Source of the DNA: Chitinophagaceae bacterium
GTDB lineage: Bacteria; Bacteroidota; Bacteroidia; Chitinophagales; Chitinophagaceae
Direction of reading: 5' to 3'
NCBI GenBank assembly: GCA_023957755.1
Contig: JAMLGT010000007.1
Span: 1 to 64,000 of the forward strand
Length of the DNA: 64,000 nt
Shown: piece after piece, positions 18,075-26,773 of the stretch
Position numbering within the stretch: position 1 is the stretch's first letter
Layout: the number at the start of each line of letters is the position of its first letter
Program-made: the position numbers and the translations under genes
Notes under the pieces: generated by a model
Database searches by the model: none
Told to the model about the DNA's origin: nothing
Seen by the model: the letters and a program-made list of their open reading frames with translations, nothing else

Positions 18075-18947
18075 ATGTCAAACATTATTATCACGGGATG
18101 TAGTTCAGGTATCGGATTTGCAACGGCTGTCATGCTCGCAAAAAACAAGAATGTCGTTTTTGCCACTATGCGGCATCCTTTACAGCATACGGAGCTACAG
18201 GACATTGCAGACAATAAAAACCTGCCCATCATCATTCTTCCCCTTGACGTAACAGACGATAATTCCATAAAAAACGCCATATCACAGATACTTTTCTACA
18301 CCGACAAAATTGATGTACTGGTCAACAATGCAGGTATTGGCACGCTTGGGAGTGTAGAGGAATTGTCGATAGAAGACTTCATTGAGCAGATGGATACCAA
18401 TTTCATTGGTACTGTACGTTGCACCAAAGCCGTATTACCCCACATGCGCCATAAGAAAAGTGGTTGCATCATCAATATTTCTTCGGTAGGTGGCAGATTA
18501 TTTAACTATTTCAATGCTCCCTATTCAGCATCCAAAGCCGCAGTTGAAGCTTTCAGTGAATGCCTGGCAATGGAAGTACTTCCCTTCGGGATCCGGGTGG
18601 CAGTGGTAGAGCCTGGGGTAATCGATACGCCCCTTCAGGACAAATGTAAAAGTCAGATCAAAGAAACCGGCTATCCAAATCTCCAAAGATGTGTAGCCTT
18701 CTTCTCAGCGGCCAGAGATCACCATATACCACCGGATGTAGTAGCAGAAACCATACTGAAAATCGTGAATGGAGAAAGTACAAGATTTCGTAACCCCACC
18801 GGTCCGGACAGTTTACCCTTTCTAAGTTTCAGAGCCTCCATGAGCGACGAAGACTGGATTGCCGGAGCTGATATAGATGAAGAAACATGGATAGCAATGA
18901 TGGAAGGAATGCATCTGGATGTGAGGAAGTATTTGACAAGATTTTGA
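18075..18947 (+). CDS. Short-chain dehydrogenase/reductase
   Basis: This 290-residue classical SDR has the nucleotide-binding motif TGCSSGIG (residues 7-14), DVTD, NNAGIG and the catalytic YSASK (Tyr150, Lys154). A substrate-loop segment PGVIDTPL and a C-terminal extension ending EGMHLDVRKYLTRF follow. It should be a cytoplasmic NAD(P)-dependent oxidoreductase; the substrate cannot be assigned. Only 33 bp separate its stop from the first kinase of the array, with no terminator between, so it may be the leading gene of that transcript. A related C-terminal tail survives as a broken fragment at 49756-49856. Confidence 0.92.
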   Translation: MSNIIITGCSSGIGFATAVMLAKNKNVVFATMRHPLQHTELQDIADNKNLPIIILPLDVTDDNSIKNAISQILFYTDKIDVLVNNAGIGTLGSVEELSIEDFIEQMDTNFIGTVRCTKAVLPHMRHKKSGCIINISSVGGRLFNYFNAPYSASKAAVEAFSECLAMEVLPFGIRVAVVEPGVIDTPLQDKCKSQIKETGYPNLQRCVAFFSAARDHHIPPDVVAETILKIVNGESTRFRNPTGPDSLPFLSFRASMSDEDWIAGADIDEETWIAMMEGMHLDVRKYLTRF

Positions 18948-18980
18948 AAAATCATTTTTTTTCAGACTATAATTTATTCA

Positions 18981-20966
18981 ATGAAAAAAATAATTGCACC
19001 GCTTCTTAGCCTCTTTATTATTTCAAATCTATCGGGGCAGAATCTGAATATTGACAGCATGAAAAATCTGCTGCGAACAACCATGGATGACACTGCGAGG
19101 ATAAATCTATTAAATCAAATTGCAGAACCTTTCCAGTGGAACATACCCGATACCGCCATTAAATATGCTATGGAGGCGTGGCAACTTGCTTTGAAATCCA
19201 AAAGTCCGGAAAAACTAATCCAGGAACCTGCCGGAACACTTTCAGAAGCTTTAAGCGCAAAAGGTAATTATTCAAAAGCGCTGAGTATTGCATTACATGC
19301 GTTACAAATGGCAGATAAAGAATCTATATCCTTGAATTATTTTCAAATCGGGAATGTCTATTTCTATTCAGGAAACTACTCTAAGGCATTGGAGTATTAT
19401 TTCAATACTTATAAAAATTTGAATGCAAATGATAATTTCTATGAAATAGTATTGGGTGTTATCGGTGAATCTTATTATCATCTGAACAATCTGGATTCTG
19501 CACTCTACTTTATAAACAAAGCTTACCAATTAGATAAATCAAGAAAACGCCATTGGAGTGTTCCCTATTTCTACATGGCATTTATTCATTCTAAAAAGGG
19601 AGCATACAATGAAGCCCTGGAATACTTCAGATCAGGTCTGCACTATGCAGAAGAAAATAAACTTTTTCTTGACATCGTAAATGGAAGTAATGGCATTTCA
19701 GATGTATTCAAAAAAATGCACAATTCGGATTCTGCTATCTATTATGCCAGGCAGGCCTTAACCGTGGCACAATCACAGTCTTTAAATCCCGGAGTTATGA
19801 AGGCTTCCGGCTTGCTTACAGAACTGTTTTTGAAGATCAATACCGACAGTGCATTCAAATACCAGCGTATTATGCTTGCTATAAAAGACAGCCTCTTCAG
19901 TGAAGAAAAAATAAGGCAGCTTGAGAATATCACATTCAATGAAAAGATGCAGCAGGAAGAAAAACTGCAGGCTCAAAAAGCCTATCAAAATAAATTAAGA
20001 ATGTATGGGCTCATCGCCCTACTATTTGTTATTTTATTGGCAGCATTTATGTTGTACAGAAATAATCAACACAAACAGAAAGCATTCAATTTACTCAAAC
20101 TCCAAAAACAAGAAATTGACTACCAAAAAGCAGAAGTAGAAAAAACATTAGAGCAACTCAAATCTACCCAATCCCAACTCATCCAGTCAGAAAAGATGGC
20201 CAGTCTCGGTGAGCTCACAGCAGGCATAGCCCATGAGATTCAAAACCCATTAAACTTCGTTAATAATTTTTCTGACATCAATACAGAATTAATCGGGGAA
20301 GCAGACCAGGAAATTGATAAAGGAAATGTAGCTGAGGTCAAAGATATTTTAAACGATATAAGAGCGAATGAAGAAAAAATAAACCACCACGGCAAACGTG
20401 CTGATGCCATTGTAAAAGGAATGTTGCAACATTCAAGAACTTCAACCGGACAAAAAGAACCAACAGATATCAATGCATTATGTGATGAGTATTTACGACT
20501 GGCATATCATGGCATGAGAGCTAAAGACAAGAGTTTCAATTGTGAGATGAAAACAGACTTTGATTCCACACTTCCAAAAATAAATGTGGTGCCACAGGAT
20601 ATTGGGAGAGTGATTCTGAATTTGATCAACAATGCATTTTACGCTTGTGCTGAGCGCAGAAACCTTGAAGGTTTTCAAAACCTTCAAGGTTTAGCCCCCT
20701 ACCTTCCCACAGTTACAGTCAGTACTAAAAACTCAAGTGATAAGGTAGAAATATCAGTCAGAGACAATGGCAATGGCATTCCCGAAAAAATCAAAGACAA
20801 AATATTCCAACCTTTTTTCACTACGAAGCCAACAGGGCAGGGGACCGGATTGGGATTGAGTTTGAGTTATGATATTGTAAAGGCACATGGAGGGGAGATA
20901 AAAGTGGAGAGCAGGGAAGGCGTGGGAACTGAGTTCATCATTTTATTGCAAACACACAATTCTTAA
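18981..20966 (+). CDS. Sensor histidine kinase K1, TPR type
   Basis: This 661-residue protein has a signal peptide (MKKIIAPLLSLFIISNLSGQ), a periplasmic TPR array (about 30-310, paired helices such as ALEYYFNTYKNL), one membrane helix (about 341-362) and a coiled-coil linker. The kinase core follows: H-box [20 protein letters not shown] with phospho-acceptor His418, N-box [14 protein letters not shown]1 DNGNGIP, F/G2 [22 protein letters not shown]. There is no receiver or output domain. Periplasmic TPRs probably sense peptides or protein partners. It is the first of eight tandem kinases; only 2 bp separate it from K2, implying cotranscription. The core holds the short form of the 33-nt palindromic element. 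The region from 20367 to 20656 is identical to K2 except for one base. Confidence 0.93.
   Translation: MKKIIAPLLSLFIISNLSGQNLNIDSMKNLLRTTMDDTARINLLNQIAEPFQWNIPDTAIKYAMEAWQLALKSKSPEKLIQEPAGTLSEALSAKGNYSKALSIALHALQMADKESISLNYFQIGNVYFYSGNYSKALEYYFNTYKNLNANDNFYEIVLGVIGESYYHLNNLDSALYFINKAYQLDKSRKRHWSVPYFYMAFIHSKKGAYNEALEYFRSGLHYAEENKLFLDIVNGSNGISDVFKKMHNSDSAIYYARQALTVAQSQSLNPGVMKASGLLTELFLKINTDSAFKYQRIMLAIKDSLFSEEKIRQLENITFNEKMQQEEKLQAQKAYQNKLRMYGLIALLFVILLAAFMLYRNNQHKQKAFNLLKLQKQEIDYQKAEVEKTLEQLKSTQSQLIQSEKMASLGELTAGIAHEIQNPLNFVNNFSDINTELIGEADQEIDKGNVAEVKDILNDIRANEEKINHHGKRADAIVKGMLQHSRTSTGQKEPTDINALCDEYLRLAYHGMRAKDKSFNCEMKTDFDSTLPKINVVPQDIGRVILNLINNAFYACAERRNLEGFQNLQGLAPYLPTVTVSTKNSSDKVEISVRDNGNGIPEKIKDKIFQPFFTTKPTGQGTGLGLSLSYDIVKAHGGEIKVESREGVGTEFIILLQTHNS
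20660..20692 (+). repeat. In-frame 33-nt double palindrome, copy in K1
   Basis: Perfect 16-nt arms AAACCTTGAAGGTTTT and AAAACCTTCAAGGTTT flank a central C. It encodes the core of [12 protein letters not shown] between the N-box and G1 box. This is the short form, preceded by a single GCTGAGCG. Confidence 0.95.
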
Positions 20967-20968
20967 AC

Positions 20969-22975
20969 ATGAAGAAAATAATATTTTTTTTCGCTTGCTT
21001 TTTTATTGCGGGTAATTGTTTTGGCCAGACTAGCAGAACAGATAGCCTGAAACAGGCAATGGAAAACTACACAAAGAAAGATAGCATACGGGTGAAAAAA
21101 ATTTGGAGATACAGTAATGCAATATCGGGGAGTGATCCTGAAAAGGCTATTGATTTGAAAAAAGAAGCACTTGATTTGTCAAAGAATATTAAATGGAAAA
21201 AAGGAATTGCATTTATCTTGTTTGCACTCGCGGATAACAGCCTGAATGAAAATAATATAAATGAAGCAATCTCCTATTCAATTCAGGCGCTAAACGAGGC
21301 TGAAGATATTGGCGATCTGAAAATGATTGCCAATTCTCATAGCCTGCTTAGCGACGCCTATCGCCTTTCGGGAGATGACAGCAGTGCTGAAGTTCACGCC
21401 CTAATATTTCTTGATATGGCGCGTTCAATGAAAAACGACAAAATGATATTACAAGCTGAAGTAATGTTAATTAATGATTACATCCAAAGTGAAAAATGGA
21501 ATAAGGCAGACTCTCTTTTACCGAAAGCCATAATGCTTGCCATTAACCTGAAAAATGAATATAGTATAAACCGGCTATTATGGGGTAAAGCATCTATTTT
21601 AGAACATGATGGAAAATTTAAAGAAAGCATAAAAATAATTGAACAAGTACTGCCCTATTACCTGAATGGTAACAACTATCATCCTATTGCGTATTCATAT
21701 TCTTGGATAAGCGAATTATTTACAAGAATCAGGAGGAAGGATAGCGCTTTCTATTATGCAAAAGCTGCACTTGATATAGCAAAAGAGCATGATCTTAAAA
21801 AAGAACTTGGCGACGCCAATCGGGCCTTTTACATTTATTATTATGCCTTTGGCAATTACAAAAAAGCGTTGGAATATAAAACAATTTATGATTCTATTCA
21901 GTATGAAACATTCAAATGGACTTCAGCTCAAAACATCGCACATACAAAGCTTCAAATAGAGCAGCAAAAAAAGGATGCCTTGGAGAAGGAGGCTGAAATG
22001 AAAAAAGAAGCGGAGGCGACACGGATAAGAAACATCGGTCTGACTGTAATTGCAGCATTCATTCTTCTTGTGATTTTCCTTTTTTGGAATAATCGCCAAA
22101 AACAAAAGGCCAAGTCAAGAATTGAGGCCGCTTATTCAGAATTAAAATCAACGCAAGCGCAATTAATACAAAGCGAGAAAATGGCATCGCTTGGGGAGCT
22201 CACTGCAGGCATTGCGCATGAGATTCAGAACCCATTAAACTTCGTGAATAATTTTTCTGACATCAATAGTGAATTGTTGGATGAACTAAAGTCAGAATTG
22301 GCAACAGGCAATATGCAATCGGCAAATGAAATCGCAGATGACATTAAAGCCAATGAAGAAAAAATAAACCACCACGGCAAACGTGCTGATGCCATTGTAA
22401 AAGGAATGTTGCAACATTCAAGAACTTCAACCGGACAAAAAGAACCAACAGATATCAATGCATTATGTGATGAGTATTTACGACTGGCATATCATGGCAT
22501 GAGAGCTAAGGACAAGAGTTTCAATTGTGAGATGAAAACAGACTTTGATTCCACACTTCCAAAAATAAATGTGGTGCCACAGGATATTGGGAGAGTGATT
22601 CTGAATTTGATCAACAATGCATTTTACGCTTGTGCTGAGCGAAAAAACCTTGAAGGTTTTCAAAAACTTCAAGGTTTAGCCCCCTACCTTCCCACAGTTA
22701 CCGTCAGTACAAAAAACTTAGGTGGTAAAGTGGAGATAAGTGTCAGAGACAACGGCAATGGCATTCCCGAAAAAATCAAAGACAAAATTTTTCAACCTTT
22801 CTTCACTACGAAGCCAACTGGTCAGGGAACTGGTTTGGGATTGAGTTTGAGTTATGATATAATGAAAGCGCAGGGAGGGGAGATAAAGGTAGAGAGCAGG
22901 GATGGTGATGCCCGTCCGGATGACATGGTTGGACGGGGTACAGAGTTCCTGGTAACCTTGCCGGTAACTCAATAA
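20969..22975 (+). CDS. Sensor histidine kinase K2, TPR type
   Basis: This 668-residue protein has a signal peptide ending NCFGQ, a periplasmic helical TPR-like region (about 40-320), a membrane helix (about 352-372), a coiled coil and a HisKA/HATPase core with His417. All N, G1, F and G2 boxes are intact. The DHp hairpin tip (SELLDELKSELATGNMQSAN) differs from that of the neighbours. The upstream half of the core matches K1 (one difference in 290 nt), while the downstream half matches K3 and K8 with no differences over 204-210 nt, so the gene is a mosaic. The tail has an extra segment GDARPDDMVGRG before the final strand, shared in altered form with K4 and K6. No output domain is present. Confidence 0.93.
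   Translation: MKKIIFFFACFFIAGNCFGQTSRTDSLKQAMENYTKKDSIRVKKIWRYSNAISGSDPEKAIDLKKEALDLSKNIKWKKGIAFILFALADNSLNENNINEAISYSIQALNEAEDIGDLKMIANSHSLLSDAYRLSGDDSSAEVHALIFLDMARSMKNDKMILQAEVMLINDYIQSEKWNKADSLLPKAIMLAINLKNEYSINRLLWGKASILEHDGKFKESIKIIEQVLPYYLNGNNYHPIAYSYSWISELFTRIRRKDSAFYYAKAALDIAKEHDLKKELGDANRAFYIYYYAFGNYKKALEYKTIYDSIQYETFKWTSAQNIAHTKLQIEQQKKDALEKEAEMKKEAEATRIRNIGLTVIAAFILLVIFLFWNNRQKQKAKSRIEAAYSELKSTQAQLIQSEKMASLGELTAGIAHEIQNPLNFVNNFSDINSELLDELKSELATGNMQSANEIADDIKANEEKINHHGKRADAIVKGMLQHSRTSTGQKEPTDINALCDEYLRLAYHGMRAKDKSFNCEMKTDFDSTLPKINVVPQDIGRVILNLINNAFYACAERKNLEGFQKLQGLAPYLPTVTVSTKNLGGKVEISVRDNGNGIPEKIKDKIFQPFFTTKPTGQGTGLGLSLSYDIMKAQGGEIKVESRDGDARPDDMVGRGTEFLVTLPVTQ
22645..22677 (+). 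repeat. In-frame 33-nt double palindrome, copy in K2
   Basis: Same element as in K1, but the right arm reads AAAAACTTCAAGGTTT (one base change), giving NLEGFQKLQGL. The variant is shared with K3 and K8. The short form of the flank is present. The identity partner switches from K1 to K3/K8 here. Confidence 0.95.
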
Positions 22976-23027
22976 AATATAAGACTATTATGGGTTTTAT
23001 TCCTATACGTAAAGAAAAAATAAAATC

Positions 23028-26000
23028 ATGAAGAGGATTCTCGTTTTCATAATCAATATTGCGCTGTTTCTGGTTTCGTGCCACAGTAAAAAAAACATTC
23101 CCGCCCCGGAAATTTTTACAGCTTATCCACAACCGAAAACTGAACCGCTGGTACTGCCTGAACCTGAGCCGCTTCACTGGGATACTTTGGCGAGGGGAAC
23201 TATCAGGCCTGCTGTATTTCATTTGGACTTTTCAAAGATGAAGAAATACCCCTTTGACACCACAGGTTTTAAGCCATTACCGGAAAAACCTTATACAACT
23301 GAGTTCAATTTGAAATCACTTCCTTCCAAACCATTCGATTTAAATAAGATTCCTGCTCAGCCGTTAAACATGAAGACGGAACCTCTGTCACCTGAAATGC
23401 AAACGGTGACAGTGCCAAAACCAGAAAGAGTTTCTATATCCACGCTCGATCTAAAAGAATGGAAAATCTTCAGTTCCAACAATGTTATTTCTTCGCTTAT
23501 CAGGGATTCAGCAAGATTGATCTGGATTGGAACGAATAATGGGATTTACCGTTTTGACGGGATGCAACTAACCCGTGTATTATCCAATATTTCTGCATTG
23601 ACCATGGCATTCGATCCTTCAGGCAAATTGTGGGCAGTGGCACAGGAAACAGGGGATAAAAATTTTAAGCTGATATGTTTAGATCTGAAAAGGAAACTAA
23701 TTAGTTACCAAGTTGTCAAATTTCAAATTGGTGGCGTATTCAAAATTTCAATCGATCCTAATGGGAATCTGTGGCTACCTCAACCTGCCGGATCGCCTTC
23801 TATTGTGATAGATACCCGTAACCTGACATATCGCCAAATAGAAATAGTCCCCGTTTCTGATAGTTCAATTTATTTCTGTTCGGCATTTGATGAAAAGGGG
23901 AGAACATGGCTTGGGACAGACAATGGAATAGATATTATTGACCCTGGTAGTAAAAGAATTTATTACATGGAGGACAAAAACAGGCATAGTAAAAGTGACT
24001 CTGTCACAGCTATCACCATAGGACGGGACGGGCGAATATGGGCGGCTTCACCTTCTTTAGGGGTAAAAGCAATTGATATAGACAATGGGACAATAACGCA
24101 CTTTAACCTGAATCCCGAACAGAAAATATTTTCTTTTAATTTGCTTTTTGATGAGAAAGGTGGGCTTTGGATTGGCACCTTTGGCGCACTTTATATTCTG
24201 AAACCTGAAAGCGAAACGTTCCGGTCTATCCAATATACGGAAGGTTTGAATAATTTTGGTGTTGTCAGTCTTTTAGAAATTAGTCCCGGAAATATATTGG
24301 TGGCAAATAACAACTTCGCTTATGGGACTATCAACTCCATCAGTTTATTTGGTAGAACAATCTATCCATTCAGAAATAGCAACATTGCCTTCTTCAGTGA
24401 GGACACTAAAGGCAGGCTATGGATTGATAACCGGAATACTTTAATGGTGGTGGATTCGGCCAGACAAAACTATTATGTAATTACTAAAAAGGAAGGTCTT
24501 GCAGGCTCCCGGATAAATAATATAATAGGAGAGGAAGGTAGAATTGTTATCACCACAAATAGTGGGTACAATATTTTTGATCCGGAAAATAACGAATTGA
24601 TTAGAGTTACCGGAAAAGAAGGTCTGATAAAAAATGATATTGAATCTATCATCACCGACCAACAAGGAAATAAGTGGATGGGGATTTCTCCTGAAGGAAT
24701 CGTGAAATATGATTCCGCCCATCATTTATTTCTTGCATTTATTCCAAAGCTCGGCTGGAATAAATATATAGTTGAATCATTTTACCCTTTTCCGGGGAAT
24801 AGAATCGTTGTAGTGCCGGATATGGGACAATTGTCTATCATTGATCCTGCAGGGAACACCATTCAAAATATCCCTGACAATGAAAGAATTACTGTCCGGA
24901 ATCTAAAAAGGATTACGGTTGACAACCACGGAAGAATATGGGAGGGGATTATATCCTCCGATAAGGCTGGAATTTTCATAATTGACCCGGTAAAGAAAAC
25001 AATTACCCATCTTACTACGGAAAACGGGTTGTCTGCTGCTTCAATTTATTCCATGTTGGAATATAAGGGAAAACTTATTGCTGCGACAGCAGAAAAAATA
25101 GACATGATTACACCACCGAATCCACCGGGCAACAGAAATTGGCAAGTAGAAATACTCGCAAATTCTGAGAGCTTAATAAAAAGTAATCGTGTACACAGAC
25201 GGGATGCCACTTCCAGCAGAGGCAATTATCTCTGGGGCGGAGCAGGGATGGCTATTATTCCTGGAATTAAGGCGGATACTTCTAAAGGTGTCGATTTCGT
25301 AACTGGGATTCGAATTATGGGGAAACCTTCTTCATTTTCAGTCAGCACTAATTTTATAGTTAATTCCACAGCAACTGGAGCCAACGAAAATCTGTCTATG
25401 AATGCTGCCGGATATACTGTTCGTGGTTCTGTTCTTTGGGATAGCCTGACCGACCCATTTTATTTACCGGTAAATCTTTCATTACCGTACGACCAAAATA
25501 CAATTCAATTTAGTTATACTGAAATGAACGCGGGGAGGGCTGATGATGTACAATTTGCCTACATACTTGATGGGACAGACAACCATTGGACATTTACAAA
25601 CGATACCCATTCGGGGAGCTATTTGAATCTTAATCCAGGTAAATATATTTTCAAAGTTGCCAGTCGCTGGAAAAACGGGAAGTGGAACAAACCTGCTGAA
25701 TTTAGTTTTACTATACGTCCGCCGTGGTATGCTACCTGGTGGGCATACTTATTATATATTATTGTAGCTATTTCTTTACTGAGGTTTTATGTCCAGTACC
25801 GGTCAAGAAAATTGATGAAAGAAAACAAATTACTTGAAGAAAAAGTAACCCAACGAACTGAAGAATTAAATAAGTCATTTGAAGATTTAAAATCCACTCA
25901 AAAGCAACTCATCCAATCTGAAAAAATGGCTTCACTCGGTGAACTCATGGCAGGTATTGCCCATGAGATTCAGAATCCACTGAACTTTGTGAATAATTTT

Positions 26001-26714
26001 TCCGACATCAATACAGAATTAATCGGAGAAGCAGACCAGGAAATTGATAAAGGAAATGTGGCTGAGGTCAAAGATATTTTAAACGATATAAGAGCCAATG
26101 AAGAAAAAATAAATCACCACGGCAAACGCGCCGATGCCATTGTAAAAGAAATGCTGCAGCATTCCAGAACGTCAACAGGGCAAAAAGAACCAACAGATAT
26201 CAACGCTTTGTGTGATGAGTATTTGAGATTAGCATATCATGGGATGAGAGCTAAGGACAAGAGTTTCAACTGCACATTGGAAACTCATTTTGATTCGTCG
26301 CTTCCAAAAGTAAATGTGGTACCTCAGGATATCGGGCGGGTGATTCTGAATTTGATCAACAATGCATTTTATGCCTGTGCTGAGCGAGGCCGAAGCACCG
26401 CCGCTGAGCGCAAAAACCTTGAAGGTTTTCAAAAACTTCAAGGTTTAGCCCCCTACCTTCCCACAGTTACCGTCAGTACAAAAAACTTAGGTGGTAAAGT
26501 GGAGATAAGTGTCAGAGACAACGGCAATGGCATTCCCGAAAAAATCAAAGACAAAATTTTTCAACCTTTCTTCACTACGAAGCCAACTGGTCAGGGAACT
26601 GGTTTGGGATTGAGTCTGAGCTATGATATAGTGAGGGCACATGAGGGTGAGATAAAAGTGGAGAGTAAAGAAAATGAGGGAACTGAGTTTATTGTAATGT
26701 TGCCGACCACATAG
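23028..26714 (+). CDS. Sensor histidine kinase K3, propeller type with lipobox
   Basis: This 1228-residue protein begins with a lipoprotein-like signal (MKRILVFIINIALFLVSC, Cys18). A Pro-rich spacer of about 120 residues follows, then Reg_prop beta-propeller repeats (about 140-790, e.g. RLIWIGTNNGIYRFDG, GRTWLGTDNGIDII), a Y_Y_Y domain (about 824-905), a WYATWWAYLLYIIVAI membrane helix and the HisKA/HATPase core with His979. The H-box reads [15 protein letters not shown] and the later motif [11 protein letters not shown], two small departures from the other copies. The long form of the in-frame repeat is present. Propeller/Y_Y_Y sensors in Bacteroidota usually recognise glycans, but the ligand here is unknown. 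Lipidation together with a membrane helix would tether both ends of the sensor. Confidence 0.92.
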   Translation: MKRILVFIINIALFLVSCHSKKNIPAPEIFTAYPQPKTEPLVLPEPEPLHWDTLARGTIRPAVFHLDFSKMKKYPFDTTGFKPLPEKPYTTEFNLKSLPSKPFDLNKIPAQPLNMKTEPLSPEMQTVTVPKPERVSISTLDLKEWKIFSSNNVISSLIRDSARLIWIGTNNGIYRFDGMQLTRVLSNISALTMAFDPSGKLWAVAQETGDKNFKLICLDLKRKLISYQVVKFQIGGVFKISIDPNGNLWLPQPAGSPSIVIDTRNLTYRQIEIVPVSDSSIYFCSAFDEKGRTWLGTDNGIDIIDPGSKRIYYMEDKNRHSKSDSVTAITIGRDGRIWAASPSLGVKAIDIDNGTITHFNLNPEQKIFSFNLLFDEKGGLWIGTFGALYILKPESETFRSIQYTEGLNNFGVVSLLEISPGNILVANNNFAYGTINSISLFGRTIYPFRNSNIAFFSEDTKGRLWIDNRNTLMVVDSARQNYYVITKKEGLAGSRINNIIGEEGRIVITTNSGYNIFDPENNELIRVTGKEGLIKNDIESIITDQQGNKWMGISPEGIVKYDSAHHLFLAFIPKLGWNKYIVESFYPFPGNRIVVVPDMGQLSIIDPAGNTIQNIPDNERITVRNLKRITVDNHGRIWEGIISSDKAGIFIIDPVKKTITHLTTENGLSAASIYSMLEYKGKLIAATAEKIDMITPPNPPGNRNWQVEILANSESLIKSNRVHRRDATSSRGNYLWGGAGMAIIPGIKADTSKGVDFVTGIRIMGKPSSFSVSTNFIVNSTATGANENLSMNAAGYTVRGSVLWDSLTDPFYLPVNLSLPYDQNTIQFSYTEMNAGRADDVQFAYILDGTDNHWTFTNDTHSGSYLNLNPGKYIFKVASRWKNGKWNKPAEFSFTIRPPWYATWWAYLLYIIVAISLLRFYVQYRSRKLMKENKLLEEKVTQRTEELNKSFEDLKSTQKQLIQSEKMASLGELMAGIAHEIQNPLNFVNNFSDINTELIGEADQEIDKGNVAEVKDILNDIRANEEKINHHGKRADAIVKEMLQHSRTSTGQKEPTDINALCDEYLRLAYHGMRAKDKSFNCTLETHFDSSLPKVNVVPQDIGRVILNLINNAFYACAERGRSTAAERKNLEGFQKLQGLAPYLPTVTVSTKNLGGKVEISVRDNGNGIPEKIKDKIFQPFFTTKPTGQGTGLGLSLSYDIVRAHEGEIKVESKENEGTEFIVMLPTT
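26382..26446 (+). repeat. In-frame palindromic element with 24-nt flank, copy in K3
   Basis: The 33-nt double palindrome is at 26414-26446 with the K2/K8-type right arm. It is preceded by the long-form flank, in which GCTGAGCG occurs twice 24 nt apart and encodes AERGRSTAAERK. The reading frame is the same as in all other copies. Confidence 0.93.
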
Positions 26715-26773
26715 TAGAGTATTGTAAAAGAATCCGGGATTTCAGCCATGAGTCCTGCATAAAAAAAATTAAC

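Noticed and set aside
20493-20687. Recurring minus-strand ORFs of 60-80 codons opposite every kinase core (for example also 22478-22672 and 41300-41512)
   Set aside because: They recur only because the plus-strand cores are near-identical; they have no start context or family and are shadows.
20660-20692. The palindrome as a transcription terminator inside K1
   Set aside because: It is within coding sequence in all eight genes and lacks a following T-run.
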